From positions 1 through 12,986 of the forward strand of contig CAJCJC010000304.1 of assembly GCA_903970575.1 (NCBI GenBank): a DNA stretch of 12,986 nucleotides, written 5' to 3'. Below, piece by piece: positions 1-8,248 of this stretch; the first letter of the stretch is position 1, and each line of letters begins with the position of its first letter. Both the position numbers and the translations under genes were made by a program. The stretch is from Alphaproteobacteria bacterium. Its GTDB lineage: Bacteria; Pseudomonadota; Alphaproteobacteria; BOG-932; Roseiterribacteraceae. Below the pieces are notes generated by a model, which was not told the DNA's origin, did not search any database, and worked only from the letters and a program-made list of their open reading frames with translations.

Positions 1-14
1 CGCCGATCGCCAAA

Positions 15-419
15 TCAGTTAATCCCCTGGGCCGCTCCGCCCGCGCCGCCGCCGGCCCCTGAAAGAACCTTGCCATCCGCCAGGGTGATATCGCCCAACA
101 TCCCGCCATGATCGCCATTCTTCAGCGGATGAACGGTGACCGTGACCTTGTCGCCAGGCTTTAACGTGCTGGGCTTCCAGCCAATATGGCCCAAAACGTT
201 GAGGCTCTGCATCTCCAGCCCCCACACGGTCGTGCCGCCTTTATCGTCGGGCACCACGACATCGAGCCAGGAATGCGGATTGGTCCACTGGAACTCCTTG
301 ACCGTGCCTTCCAGCACGATGGTCTTGTCGCGATCGAACATCGCCATCGAATGATGGGCCGAAGCCGTCGCGGCCCAAAGAATGGCCATGGTGGTTAAGG
401 CGGCGAAATTAGTCTTCAT
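15..419 (-). CDS. DUF6152 family exported small protein
   Basis: A 134-residue protein of unknown function. It starts with a clear Sec signal peptide: a short positive end (MKTN), a hydrophobic core, and an ASA site with cleavage expected after residue 21. The mature protein would begin HHSMAMFD, the His-His/FD opening typical of DUF6152 proteins. The rest looks like a small beta-rich domain with TVKEFQWTNPHSWL and a GDKVTVTVHPLKNG stretch, as in that family. The tail is Gly/Ala-rich (residues about 120-131) and probably disordered. The start is well supported: AGGAGG lies 9 bases upstream of the ATG. It sits 40 bases downstream of the PEBP-fusion gene on the same strand, so the two are probably cotranscribed. 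Both are exported, which suggests a shared periplasmic role, but no substrate or reaction can be read from the sequence. Family assignment is from recalled motifs. Confidence 0.85.
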   Translation of the reverse strand: MKTNFAALTTMAILWAATASAHHSMAMFDRDKTIVLEGTVKEFQWTNPHSWLDVVVPDDKGGTTVWGLEMQSLNVLGHIGWKPSTLKPGDKVTVTVHPLKNGDHGGMLGDITLADGKVLSGAGGGAGGAAQGIN

Positions 420-459
420 GTTGAATATCCTCCTCTGAAGATCAGCTGCCAGGTCATCG

Positions 460-1749
460 TTATTGGGCGGTTTCGGTCGCCTTTACAGTGGGCTCGCCCG
501 CCTCGTTCAAGACGTCGCGCTCATTGGTGCAAACCGCTTCGGCCAGTTCCCAATCGGGCTTGAGTTTATAAGTGACCGTCGTGGTGACAGGGCTTTTATA
601 GGCCTTGGCGTCGTCGATGGTGACCTGGTTCTGAATCGTGTCGTAGGTCACGCGCTCGATGCGCTGGACGACGTGCAATGCGTCGCTATGGGGAATTTGC
701 GCATCGAGCGTATCCCCGGCGCCAAGGCTGACCGTATCCACGACCAGGGTATTGCCCTCCCAGTGGCCGACGGAGTCGCCGTAAAAAGTGGCGGCCAATT
801 CATCCGCCGGCTTATGCTGCCGCTTCAGGAAAATTCGGTACAGGTTTCCGGGCGTTTCCTTGTTGATCAGGATTTCTCCGTCGCCGCGCTGAAAGATTTC
901 GAACGGGTAGACGGCGGTCGTCATCGTCCCGACCAGGCCGCGCGGCAGGCAGACGCCCTGATCGTGGCGATAAGGGTTGCCGGCCGCGTTGGCGTCGACG
1001 TGATCCTGATAGATTTTCGCGTATTCCGGCGTGAAAGCGATGTCCTTCGCGCGGAAAGCGCCGCCGCCTTGCTGCAACCAGACCCCGGTCAGGTCATGCC
1101 GCTCATAATCCGGCTGGGGGGTTTCATAGGAGGCGATGATCTCGCCCGACGCCAACACGTGATCCTTCATGGCGGCGATCACCGCCTTCTTATCGGCGGA
1201 CGCCGGATCGAGGCCAAGCTTCGCATCCAGCGCGAACACCTCGAAATGATACGGGTGGGTTACCCCCATCGGCGGCTTCGGCCCCATATAACCGGAGGTC
1301 TTGCGGATATTCAGGCCGTTGAGAGCCCCAGCCGGCTTTTCCAATTTCGCGTCGGTCGGCACGGCGGTGGGCAGGCTGGTGACGTTGCCCGGGATGTCAT
1401 AGATGACCCAATGCGTGACCGGATCGGGCCTGTTACCCCCCATGTCCTCGGTCATCACGACATAAGACTGGGTCTCCTTCGGACCTTTGCTCCAGGAAAG
1501 CGGGGGTGAGATATTCTTGCCGTTCTGCGAATAGATTTCCGGCAGCTTGCCACCTTCTTTGAAGGCGCTGGACGTAACCTTAAGCTTTATTGCCGACTTC
1601 GCGGGCGCCAAAGTCATCGCCGCCACAGGGGGGCCTTGTGGGGCCGGAGCCCCGCCGCCCTGCTGCGCCTGGGCATTATCGACCGCCAATGCCGTCACGA
1701 GCAGGCCCGTCACGAAGAGGCCGAGCCCGGCGATCGTTTTAAGAGTCAT
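460..1749 (-). CDS. Exported PEBP (YbhB/YbcL-like) domain fused to a GHWEG-type C-terminal domain
   Basis: A 429-residue protein in two parts. Residues about 1-28 are a signal peptide ending NAQA before a Gln/Gly/Pro-rich linker. Residues about 54-211 are a phosphatidylethanolamine-binding protein domain of the bacterial YbhB/YbcL type, with DPVTHWVIYDIP (109-120) and GPKPP..THPYHFEVFALD (about 156-175). Residues about 217-429 form a second domain with DLTGVW, CLPRGL, YPFEI, GHWEGNTLVVDTV (328-340) and PHSDALH (353-359). I know this pattern from uncharacterised alphaproteobacterial exported proteins often found near DUF6152 genes. Bacterial PEBP proteins have no settled function here, so no reaction is claimed. 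I chose the ATG at 1749 because AAGGGA lies 6 bases upstream and the signal peptide begins there. An in-frame ATG at 1773 would add 8 residues but has no ribosome site. Confidence 0.85.
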   Translation of the reverse strand: MTLKTIAGLGLFVTGLLVTALAVDNAQAQQGGGAPAPQGPPVAAMTLAPAKSAIKLKVTSSAFKEGGKLPEIYSQNGKNISPPLSWSKGPKETQSYVVMTEDMGGNRPDPVTHWVIYDIPGNVTSLPTAVPTDAKLEKPAGALNGLNIRKTSGYMGPKPPMGVTHPYHFEVFALDAKLGLDPASADKKAVIAAMKDHVLASGEIIASYETPQPDYERHDLTGVWLQQGGGAFRAKDIAFTPEYAKIYQDHVDANAAGNPYRHDQGVCLPRGLVGTMTTAVYPFEIFQRGDGEILINKETPGNLYRIFLKRQHKPADELAATFYGDSVGHWEGNTLVVDTVSLGAGDTLDAQIPHSDALHVVQRIERVTYDTIQNQVTIDDAKAYKSPVTTTVTYKLKPDWELAEAVCTNERDVLNEAGEPTVKATETAQ

Positions 1750-2108
1750 TGAAGGTCCCTTACGGATGTTCATTTTTGCGCGTATGACCCGAATTACTGC
1801 ATTGCTTATATTGGCGAGAAATTTTCTTGCTTGACAATAACAATCTGGAGAAGGGCTTTAAGATTTTCTTGAAAGATTCCTTGGCCGCGTTCGGCGGTTC
1901 AACCATCGGCGCGGCAATATAAAAACCGATTACCAGGGTGCGGACTTCGAGGGACGGTTCGCGACCACTGACAGTTTATTAGTGTATCCGTTATAGCAGA
2001 TAACACGAATGTGTCCATCCTTCGCCAAGGCAAATTCTTGATGGCGACGCAAGCCGGATTAAGGCTAATCTTCGATCGTATTTTGCCGGCGGCGATTTCG
2101 AAAAGCTG
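1750..2108. other. AT-richer intergenic stretch between purA and the PEBP-fusion gene
   Basis: About 360 bases with visibly lower GC than the flanking genes and no convincing gene on either strand. It must contain the end of the purA transcript and the start of the PEBP/DUF6152 transcript, both on the minus strand. I see no strong terminator: a 5-bp hairpin (GATTA/TAATC, about 2056-2069) has no T run. For the leftward genes a weak minus-strand promoter is possible, with TTGTCA at 1837-1832 and AATATA/TATAAG near 1812-1805, but the spacing (19-21) is poor. A better promoter-like element faces the other way at 1968-1997 and is listed separately. Confidence 0.5.
1968..1997 (+). promoter_or_regulatory. 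Promoter-like element with overlapping inverted repeats, facing purA 3' end
   Basis: CTGACA (1968-1973) and TATAGC (1992-1997) are separated by 18 bases and match a sigma-70-type promoter at 5/6 and 4/6 positions. The element overlaps CACT-N11-AGTG (1966-1984), and the inverted repeat GTTAT-AGCAG-ATAAC (1990-2004) covers the -10. Such repeats could be a repressor site. No recognisable gene follows on the plus strand; transcription would run antisense into the end of purA. The reading is by eye only and could be chance in AT-rich DNA. Confidence 0.3.
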
Positions 2109-3404
2109 CTATCGCGCCTCGAACGGGTCGCTCATCAGCACCGTGTCGTCCCGCTCCGGACTGGTCGACAGCAGCGTCACCGGCCGCTCGATAAGCTCTT
2201 CGATCCGGCGGACATATTTGATCGCGGTGGCCGGTAATTGCGCCCAGGACCGCGCGCCGCGCGTGCTCTCGCTCCAGCCCTCGAACGTCTCGTAGATCGG
2301 TTCGACCGCGGCCTGCGCCTCCTCGCCTGCCGGCAGGTAATCGATCCGGCCCCCGTTCAGCCTATAACCGACGCAAACCTGAATTTCTGGAAGCCCGTCC
2401 AGCACGTCAAGCTTGGTCAGCGCCACGCCGTCGACGCCGCTGATCTTCAGCGCTTGGCGCACCATCGCGGCGTCGAACCAGCCGCAGCGGCGCTTACGGC
2501 CCGTAACGGTCCCGAACTCGCGACCCTTTTCACCCAGATATTGCCCAACCTCGCTCAACTGCTCGGTGGGGAAGGGCCCCGCCCCAACGCGCGTCGTATA
2601 CGCCTTGGTGATGCCCAGAACATAGTTCAGCGCGCCCATCCCCACGCCGCTTCCGGTCGCCGCCTGCGCCGCCACCGTATTGGATGACGTGACATAGGGG
2701 TAGGTGCCATGATCGACATCCAGCATGGCCGCCTGCGCGCCTTCAAAGAGAATGCGCTTGCCGGCTTTCCGCTCCGCGTCAAGCCGCGCCCAGGCGATTC
2801 CGGCATACGGCAAAATGCGTTCGGCGACCTCTGTCACCGACCGCAACACCTCGTCCCGGTCGAACTCCGGCGCGCCATAGCCGCGCAGCAGCGCGTTATG
2901 GTGAAACACGAGATCGTCGATCTTGCGGGCCAGCACCCTGGGTTCGGCCAGATCGCAGACCCGGAGCGCGCGGCGCGCGACCTTATCCTCATAAGCCGGA
3001 CCGATGCCGCGACCCGTGGTGCCGATTTTGCCGGCCCCCCGCGCCGCCTCACGCGCGCGGTCGAGCGCGCCATGCATTGGCAGGATCAGGGTCGCGTTTT
3101 CGGCCAACACCAGGGACTCGGGCGTCACGGTGACGCCCTTCGCCCGAATGGCGTCGATTTCCGACAGCAGCGCCCAGGGGTCGACCACCACGCCGTTGCC
3201 GATGATCGAAAGCTTACCAGGCCGCACCACGCCGGAGGGCAGGAGGCTGAGCTTGTACTCGATATCGCCGATGACGAGCGTGTGGCCCGCGTTATGGCCA
3301 CCCTGGAAACGCACAACGACATCGGCCCGGCTCGAAAGCCAATCGACGATCTTGCCCTTTCCTTCATCGCCCCATTGCACGCCGACCACAACGACGTTGG
3401 CCAT
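2109..3404 (-). CDS. purA: Adenylosuccinate synthetase
   Basis: Cytosolic enzyme joining IMP and aspartate with GTP to give adenylosuccinate, the first committed step to AMP. Its 431 residues are the usual bacterial length. It has the P-loop-like GDEGKGK at 12-18 with catalytic Asp13, His41 in GGHNAGHT, the IMP-binding [14 protein letters not shown] (128-141), EGAQ (221-224) followed by [12 protein letters not shown], the [12 protein letters not shown] loop (301-312) and the guanine-binding TKLD (330-333). The start is supported by AAGGAA 8 bases upstream of the ATG. The gene ends in TAG, which shows that this organism uses TAG as a stop. It lies 24 bases after hisZ on the same strand, so cotranscription is likely. 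Both genes consume or make adenine nucleotide metabolites, since histidine synthesis draws on ATP. Confidence 0.98.
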   Translation of the reverse strand: MANVVVVGVQWGDEGKGKIVDWLSSRADVVVRFQGGHNAGHTLVIGDIEYKLSLLPSGVVRPGKLSIIGNGVVVDPWALLSEIDAIRAKGVTVTPESLVLAENATLILPMHGALDRAREAARGAGKIGTTGRGIGPAYEDKVARRALRVCDLAEPRVLARKIDDLVFHHNALLRGYGAPEFDRDEVLRSVTEVAERILPYAGIAWARLDAERKAGKRILFEGAQAAMLDVDHGTYPYVTSSNTVAAQAATGSGVGMGALNYVLGITKAYTTRVGAGPFPTEQLSEVGQYLGEKGREFGTVTGRKRRCGWFDAAMVRQALKISGVDGVALTKLDVLDGLPEIQVCVGYRLNGGRIDYLPAGEEAQAAVEPIYETFEGWSESTRGARSWAQLPATAIKYVRRIEELIERPVTLLSTSPERDDTVLMSDPFEAR

Positions 3405-3428
3405 CGAATTTTCCTTGTTTCTTAGATA

Positions 3429-4610
3429 TCAAATAAGCGGCGTGGGCTGATCGGAGCCCGGCGCCAGCATATGGGAACAGCCAAGCCGCTTCGCTTCGGA
3501 CATATCGTCACCGGAGGCGTCGAGCGCCGCGACTGTAATCCACTGTTCGCTGCGCAGGTTCCGCGCAAGCTCGGGCGATATCCCAAGAGGCAGATAAACG
3601 CGCCGTGAAGCCGACGCCGCCGGCGCTGCGTTCAGGACCGCGTCCGCGAACAGGCTGAACCCCACCGCCGGCTCTCCGCGCCCCGCATAATCCGGCAGCG
3701 GCGCGCCATTCGCTCCATTGGCGATCCGGTAGCGGCCGCCGCGGCCGAGTTCGCGCCGCGATCCGCGCGCGAAGATCGTGAAGCTGAGTCCGGTTTGGTA
3801 TTCGAAGCCCTGCCGCTCCAGCGGATCGACCGTCAGGGTCAGTTCCGGCGCCGTCGCGCGGATCAGCCGGACCGTCTCGACCAAACGCGTCCGGGACGAC
3901 TCCGCGGCTTCCGGAAGAATGACGCGCCCAAGCTTTTCAATGGCCGCATCCGCCGGGCCGGCGAGATCGAGCAGTTCCACCAGCAGCTTGCCGACCCCCG
4001 GCGTCGCGCCCGCGACCGCGGTATCGTGATGCGCGAGAGCATGGGCGAGGTTTCGTTCGGCCTCCCCGGTCACGCCATAGGCCGCGAAGATGGCGGGCGC
4101 GACGGTCGGCAGGTTGAGGTCGATCGACACGCCCGTAACGCCAAGTTCGGTTAGCGCGGCCGACGCCAGCAGGATGATTTCGGCGTCCGACGCCGCCGCC
4201 AGACTGCCGATCAGCTCGCAGCCGATCTGGCGGAATTGGCGCTCCGGGCTCAAAAGTCCGCCGCCGATCCGAAGAACCTCGCCGGCATAGCAAAGGCGCA
4301 GCGGGCGCGGGGCCTTGATGAGTCGCGATTGGGATAGGCGCGCGACCTGCAGGGTCATGTCGGCGCGGATCGCCATGATGCGCTGCGATTCCGGGTCGAG
4401 CAGCCGGAAGGTCTGGAGCGCCCAGGCGCGGCCGACGCCGGAGAGCAGGCTTTCCTCGAATTCGACCAAGGGCGGCCTCACCCGCTCATAGCCATGGGCG
4501 CGGAAAACGCCCATGGCGCGTTCGACCATGCCCGCCTCCCGCTCGGCGTCGGGTGGCAGCAGGTCGTGAAGCCCGGCGGGAAGCAGGGCGAGCGCGGGGG
4601 ATGCGTTCAT
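3429..4610 (-). CDS. hisZ: ATP phosphoribosyltransferase regulatory subunit HisZ
   Basis: A paralogue of histidyl-tRNA synthetase without tRNA-charging activity. With the short form of HisG it makes the active, histidine-sensitive ATP phosphoribosyltransferase, the first step of histidine synthesis. At 393 residues it fits HisZ. The N-terminal LLPAGLHDLLPPDAERE (9-25), the class II core motif DPESQRIMAIRADMT (72-86), PRPLRLCYAGEVLR (101-114) and ERQFRQIGCELIG (123-135) are seen, and a degenerate GRGGRY replaces the GGGRYD of true HisRS. There is no anticodon-binding domain of HisRS type, which supports HisZ over HisS. No good ribosome site precedes the ATG; the gene lies 26 bases after the Uma2 gene and may rely on readthrough translation. 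hisG is not in this window. Confidence 0.93.
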   Translation of the reverse strand: MNASPALALLPAGLHDLLPPDAEREAGMVERAMGVFRAHGYERVRPPLVEFEESLLSGVGRAWALQTFRLLDPESQRIMAIRADMTLQVARLSQSRLIKAPRPLRLCYAGEVLRIGGGLLSPERQFRQIGCELIGSLAAASDAEIILLASAALTELGVTGVSIDLNLPTVAPAIFAAYGVTGEAERNLAHALAHHDTAVAGATPGVGKLLVELLDLAGPADAAIEKLGRVILPEAAESSRTRLVETVRLIRATAPELTLTVDPLERQGFEYQTGLSFTIFARGSRRELGRGGRYRIANGANGAPLPDYAGRGEPAVGFSLFADAVLNAAPAASASRRVYLPLGISPELARNLRSEQWITVAALDASGDDMSEAKRLGCSHMLAPGSDQPTPLI

Positions 4611-4636
4611 CGTCAGGCGATTGCGTTTAAGGGCGG

Positions 4637-5212
4637 TCAGCTTTGCGCCGTCGCGCCCTGGGAAAAATCGAGACCGTCATAAAGCGCCTCGACCGGAATG
4701 TCGAACCCGAAGGTCACGAGTTCCAGCCGGTCCGCGGCTTCAAGCTCTGTAACTGTCCATGCGCCTTCGCCGCGCCGCCAAAGTTCAACGCGCTGTTCCT
4801 CGCTCGCGATCAACACGATCGACTGGACGGAAGGAAGATGCCGATAATCAAGCAGCTTTATACCGCGATCCTTCGCCTCCGTGGAAGGCGACAAAACCTC
4901 AATGATAATAACGGGATTTGGGACGGACCAATCGCTGCGACCGAGCGGCGTACAGGTTATGGCGACATCGGCTAGATAATAGGTATCGCTGCGCCAGGAC
5001 AGGCGAATGCCAGCTTCCGTAATCACCCGGCATGGCGGCTTAAGCCTTTGGCCGACAAGCTCAGCCACTTTTCCAGCGATCGCGCCGTGATAGGGCATGG
5101 AAGGAGACATCGCGACGATTTCGCCGCCGATCAACTCAAATCGCTGTTCATCCTCGCCATGCCAAGCGAGAAATTCATCAACGGTAACGCGCTTCAGCGC
5201 CGCTTCGCCCAT
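4637..5212 (-). CDS. Uma2 family (DUF820) endonuclease-like protein
   Basis: A 191-residue member of the Uma2/DUF820 family, which has a PD-(D/E)xK nuclease fold and mostly unproven function. The family N-terminus VTVDEFLAW..EDEQRFELIGGEIVAMSP (9-37) is clear. Likely active-site residues are Asp82 in YLADVAI and Glu105 in IIIEVLSPST, with a Lys at 114 or 119 in the following helix; Tyr123 in LLDYRHLP also fits the family. A GAGGAG ribosome site sits about 7 bases before the ATG, better than that of neighbouring hisZ. Such genes are often multicopy and scattered. Here it lies between serA and hisZ, which are adjacent in many relatives, so it is probably an insertion that did not break the operon. 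No partner gene or repeat marks a mobile unit. Confidence 0.88.
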   Translation of the reverse strand: MGEAALKRVTVDEFLAWHGEDEQRFELIGGEIVAMSPSMPYHGAIAGKVAELVGQRLKPPCRVITEAGIRLSWRSDTYYLADVAITCTPLGRSDWSVPNPVIIIEVLSPSTEAKDRGIKLLDYRHLPSVQSIVLIASEEQRVELWRRGEGAWTVTELEAADRLELVTFGFDIPVEALYDGLDFSQGATAQS

Positions 5213-5286
5213 CCGCCTATCTCCTCAAGACGGGGATAATAGCAGATGGGCGACGAGCCGACTATTTGCTTCGGGCCTAAGTTCGC

Positions 5287-6861
5287 TCAGAAGCTCAAAT
5301 CCCGCACGCTGACCACGTTCGGCAGGTTCTGGATGCGGTTCAGCAAGGAGTCGTCTATCCGCTGGTCGACAGACACCAGGCAGAACGCGCGCGCGCCGGG
5401 CGCGGTGCGGCCATTATGGAACGCGGCGATGTTGATCCGCCCGTCGCCCAAAGTCCGGCCCAGGCTGCCGATGAAACCCGGCCTGTCGAGATTTTCGATC
5501 AACAGCATATGCGCGGTCAGCTCGGCCTCGGTCGGCACCCCTTCGATGGCGACCACGCGCGGCTTTTCCCCGAACAGCGTGCCCGTGACGGAACGTTGCT
5601 CGGAATCGCCCTTCACCGAGACCCGTATGGTCGTCTGGTAATCGCTGGCCTGGTCGCGCCTCACTTCGCTGACCTTGATCTCGCGCTGGCGGGCGATCAC
5701 GGCGGCGTTCACCATGTTCACCGTCTCGATCCGCGTGGACAGCAGGCCCTTCAGCACCACCGCCGTCAGCGGGCGCAGATTCAGCGCCGCGACCTGGCCC
5801 TCATATTCGATGGTCACCTCGCGAACCCCACCCTCGGTGATTTGCCCGGCGAAGCTGCCAAGCTGTTCGGCCAACGCCAGATAGGGCCTAAGCTTGGGCG
5901 CGTCCTCCGCCGAGAGCGACGGCATGTTGACGGCATTGATCACCGCGCCCTGCAACAGGAAATCGGCCATCTGCTCTGCCACTTGCAGCGCCACGTTCTC
6001 CTGCGCCTCGTTGGTCGAGGCGCCCAGATGCGGCGTGCAGATCACCCGGTCGAGCGCGAACAGCGCGTTCTCCTTGGCCGGCTCCACCACGAACACGTCG
6101 AGCGCCGCGCCGGCGACATGCCCGCTTTCGATCGCGGCCTTCAGCGCCGCCTCGTCGATCAGGCCGCCGCGGGCGCAGTTGATGATGCGCACGCCGGGCT
6201 TGGTCCGCGCCAGCGCCTTGGCGTCGATGATGCCGCGAGTCTGATCCGTCATCGGCGTGTGGAGCGTGATGAAATCCGCCCGGGTCAGCAGATCGTCGAG
6301 TTCCACCTTCTCGACCCCCAGCGCGGTCGCGCGCTCGGCGGTCAGGAACGGGTCATAGGCCAGCACCTTCATCTTGAGGCCCAGCGCCCGGTCGGCGACG
6401 ATGCTGCCGATATTGCCGCAACCGATGACGCCCAGCATTTTGCCGGTCAGCTCGACGCCCATGAAGCGCGATTTCTCCCATTTGCCGGCATGGGTCGAGG
6501 CGTTCGCCTCAGGAATGTCGCGCGCCAGCGCGAACATCAGCGCGATCGCGTGTTCGGCGGTGGTGATCGAATTGCCGAACGGGGTGTTCATCACCACGAC
6601 GCCGCGCCCCGTGGCGGCCGGAATATCGACATTGTCGACGCCGATTCCGGCGCGCCCGACGACTTTCAGCGCATGCGCCGCCTCCAGCACCTCCTTGGTG
6701 ACCTTGGTGGCGGAGCGGATGGCGAGGCCGTCATAATCGCCGATGATCGCCTTCAGCTCATCCGGTTTCAGGCCGGTGCGCATGTCGACATCGATGCCGC
6801 GCTCGCGAAAAATATCGACGGCGCGGGGGCTCAACTCGTCAGAAATAAGAACCTTGGGCAT
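5287..6861 (-). CDS. serA: D-3-phosphoglycerate dehydrogenase, long ACT-domain form
   Basis: Oxidises 3-phosphoglycerate to 3-phosphohydroxypyruvate with NAD+, the entry step of serine synthesis. The 524 residues match the long form: a substrate/NAD core (1-about 310), an intervening domain (about 315-445), and a C-terminal ACT domain (about 452-524) that usually senses serine. Seen in the core are GRAGIGVDNVD (69-79), the Rossmann GCGNIG (147-152), and the catalytic triad Arg231 in NCARGG, Glu260 in DVFVVEP and His278 in TPHLGAST. It follows serC by 85 bases on the same strand. The ribosome site is weak; a hairpin lies in the gap (see that entry). Feedback inhibition by serine through the ACT domain is expected from the family, not shown here. 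Confidence 0.98.
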   Translation of the reverse strand: MPKVLISDELSPRAVDIFRERGIDVDMRTGLKPDELKAIIGDYDGLAIRSATKVTKEVLEAAHALKVVGRAGIGVDNVDIPAATGRGVVVMNTPFGNSITTAEHAIALMFALARDIPEANASTHAGKWEKSRFMGVELTGKMLGVIGCGNIGSIVADRALGLKMKVLAYDPFLTAERATALGVEKVELDDLLTRADFITLHTPMTDQTRGIIDAKALARTKPGVRIINCARGGLIDEAALKAAIESGHVAGAALDVFVVEPAKENALFALDRVICTPHLGASTNEAQENVALQVAEQMADFLLQGAVINAVNMPSLSAEDAPKLRPYLALAEQLGSFAGQITEGGVREVTIEYEGQVAALNLRPLTAVVLKGLLSTRIETVNMVNAAVIARQREIKVSEVRRDQASDYQTTIRVSVKGDSEQRSVTGTLFGEKPRVVAIEGVPTEAELTAHMLLIENLDRPGFIGSLGRTLGDGRINIAAFHNGRTAPGARAFCLVSVDQRIDDSLLNRIQNLPNVVSVRDLSF

Positions 6862-6879
6862 GGGAATGGCTTTCGTTCA

Positions 6880-6897
6880 TCCCGCGCTGGGGCGGGA
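6880..6897 (-). promoter_or_regulatory. Small GC hairpin between serC and serA
   Basis: A perfect 6-bp inverted repeat (TCCCGC/GCGGGA) with a 6-base loop, lying 19 bases before the serA start. It has no T run after it on the minus strand, so it is not a standard terminator. It may stabilise the serC message end or affect serA translation; chance is also possible in GC-rich DNA. Confidence 0.3.
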
Positions 6898-6946
6898 AAC
6901 AGGGAGAGATGGGAAAATGGCCGCTAAAGGGACGGATCGAAACGCG

Positions 6947-8128
6947 TCAGGCCGCCTGGGCGGAATCCTGCTGTTTCACCTGCGCATAGGCCCAGTCGAG
7001 CCAGGGCAACAGCGCCGCGATATCCGCGTTTTCGACCGTGGCGCCGCCCCAGATTCGCAATCCGGCCGGGGCCGAGCGATAGGCGGCGATATCGAAGGCC
7101 ACTTTCTCGCCCTCGAGCAGCGAGGCGAGCTTCTTCGCGGCCTCGGCTTGCGCATCCTCGGACAAAGCGATGAACCAGGGATCCACGATCTTGAGGCAGA
7201 TCGAGGTGCAGGAGCGGGTTTTCGGTTCCTCCGCCAGGAAATCGACCCAGTCGGTCTGCGCGACCCAGCGGGCGATCGCCGACAGATTGGCCTCCGACCG
7301 CTTGATCAGCCCGGCGACGCCTCCGACCGATTCCGCCCATTTCAGGCCGTCGATCGCATCCTCGACCGCGAGCATCGAGGGGGTGTTGATCGTGTCGCCC
7401 TTGAAAATGGCTTCATCGATCTTGCCGCCCTTGGTCATGCGGAAAATCTTGGGCAAAGGCCAGGCTGGCGTCGTGCTTTCCAGCCGCGCCACGGCGCGGG
7501 GCGACAGCACCAGCATGCCATGCGCGCCCTCGCCGCCCAGCACCTTCTGCCAGGACCAGGTGACGACGTCGAGCTTATGCCACGGCAAATCCATCGCGAA
7601 GGCGGCCGAGGTCGCGTCGCAGATGGTCAGCCCCTCGCGGTCATCCGGAATCCAGGAACCGTCGGGCACGCGCACGCCTGAGGTGGTGCCGTTCCACAGG
7701 AACACGACGTCACGCGTGAAATCCACCTTCGCCAGATCGGGCAGCTTGCCGTATCCCGCCGTCGTGACCTTGGCGTCCGGCAGCTTGAGCTGTTTGACCA
7801 CGTCGGTCACCCAATCCTGGCCAAAGCTTTCCCAGGCCAGCAATTCGACCGGACGCGACCCAAGCAGCGACCACAGCGCCATCTCGACCGCGCCGGTGTC
7901 CGATGCGGGCACGATGCCGATGCGATAATCCGCGGGAAGGTTCAACAGCTTGCGGCTGCGCTGCAGCACGTCGGCCAGTTTGGTCTTGCCGATTTTGGAG
8001 CGATGGGAGCGACCGAGCGCGGCGTCCTTCAACTGATCGAGCGACCAGCCGGGTCTCTTGGCGCAAGGTCCGGAGGAGAAATTAGGAGAGGCCGGCCGTA
8101 AGGACGGACGGGGAGCGGGAGCGGTCAT
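6947..8128 (-). CDS. serC: Phosphoserine aminotransferase
   Basis: PLP enzyme that turns 3-phosphohydroxypyruvate plus glutamate into phosphoserine, the step after SerA; the family also acts in pyridoxine synthesis. Its 393 residues and sequence match the alphaproteobacterial/archaeal branch of SerC rather than the shorter E. coli form. Seen are [13 protein letters not shown] (16-28), GRSHRS (39-44), the phosphate-region [13 protein letters not shown] (74-86), Asp171 in [12 protein letters not shown], which pairs with the PLP ring nitrogen, and the Schiff-base Lys195 in [14 protein letters not shown]. The start is fixed by AAGGA 9 bases upstream, but that site is buried in a leader hairpin (see separate entry). 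It is first in the apparent serC-serA-Uma2-hisZ-purA run. Confidence 0.97.
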   Translation of the reverse strand: MTAPAPRPSLRPASPNFSSGPCAKRPGWSLDQLKDAALGRSHRSKIGKTKLADVLQRSRKLLNLPADYRIGIVPASDTGAVEMALWSLLGSRPVELLAWESFGQDWVTDVVKQLKLPDAKVTTAGYGKLPDLAKVDFTRDVVFLWNGTTSGVRVPDGSWIPDDREGLTICDATSAAFAMDLPWHKLDVVTWSWQKVLGGEGAHGMLVLSPRAVARLESTTPAWPLPKIFRMTKGGKIDEAIFKGDTINTPSMLAVEDAIDGLKWAESVGGVAGLIKRSEANLSAIARWVAQTDWVDFLAEEPKTRSCTSICLKIVDPWFIALSEDAQAEAAKKLASLLEGEKVAFDIAAYRSAPAGLRIWGGATVENADIAALLPWLDWAYAQVKQQDSAQAA

Positions 8129-8133
8129 GTGAT

Positions 8134-8172
8134 CTATTCCTTCCAGAATAGCAGCAACCCGGTGGGGGGTTG
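8134..8172 (-). ncRNA. serC leader: two tandem hairpins, second one over the ribosome site
   Basis: Two perfect 6-bp stems, each with a 6-base loop, separated by 3 bases. In transcript order, the first is CAACCC/GGGTTG (8172-8155) and the second is CTATTC/GAATAG (8151-8134). The second holds GGAAGGA in its loop and 3' arm, so folding it would hide the serC ribosome site; the ATG follows 5 bases later. Position and layout agree with the serC RNA motif described from alphaproteobacteria (Rfam RF00517, as I recall). The ligand or trigger of that motif is not known to me. Regulation of serine synthesis at translation is the natural inference. Confidence 0.6.
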
Positions 8173-8185
8173 TGGCCCGCCGCCG

Positions 8186-8214
8186 GTGTTACGCCCGCCG
8201 TCCCGCGCCGTCAA
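8186..8214 (-). promoter_or_regulatory. Probable serC promoter
   Basis: On the minus strand TTGACG (8214-8209) is followed after exactly 17 bases by TAACAC (8191-8186). The -35 matches 5/6 and the -10 only 3/6, as is common in alphaproteobacteria. Transcription would start near 8180, just before the two-hairpin leader, which makes the assignment consistent. Confidence 0.45.
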
Positions 8215-8248
8215 GAACATGCCCGCGCGGCAGCCATGCGGATAGCCC

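Noticed and set aside
463..1509. A 348-codon open frame on the plus strand
   Set aside because: It is antisense to the PEBP-fusion gene, with Arg/Gly/Asp-rich low-complexity content and no ribosome site.
1831..1864. TTGACA on the plus strand with TAAGAT downstream as a promoter
   Set aside because: The spacer is 22 bases, too long, and no plus-strand gene follows.
2011..2295. A small plus-strand frame after the promoter-like element at 1968-1997
   Set aside because: Two thirds of it is antisense to purA; the part before 2109 has no recognisable pattern. It could be a gene remnant but cannot be supported.
3429..4610. Histidyl-tRNA synthetase rather than HisZ
   Set aside because: The protein lacks the anticodon-binding domain and the intact GGGRYD motif and has HisZ length and N-terminal pattern.
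5416..6927. A 503-codon open frame on the plus strand
   Set aside because: It lies antisense over serA, its product is His/Arg/Gln-rich without any family pattern, and serA is certain. It is a GC-rich shadow frame.
8221..8248. GC palindrome after the SMR gene as a terminator
   Set aside because: CCGCGCGG is a short self-complementary run with no loop and no T run after it.
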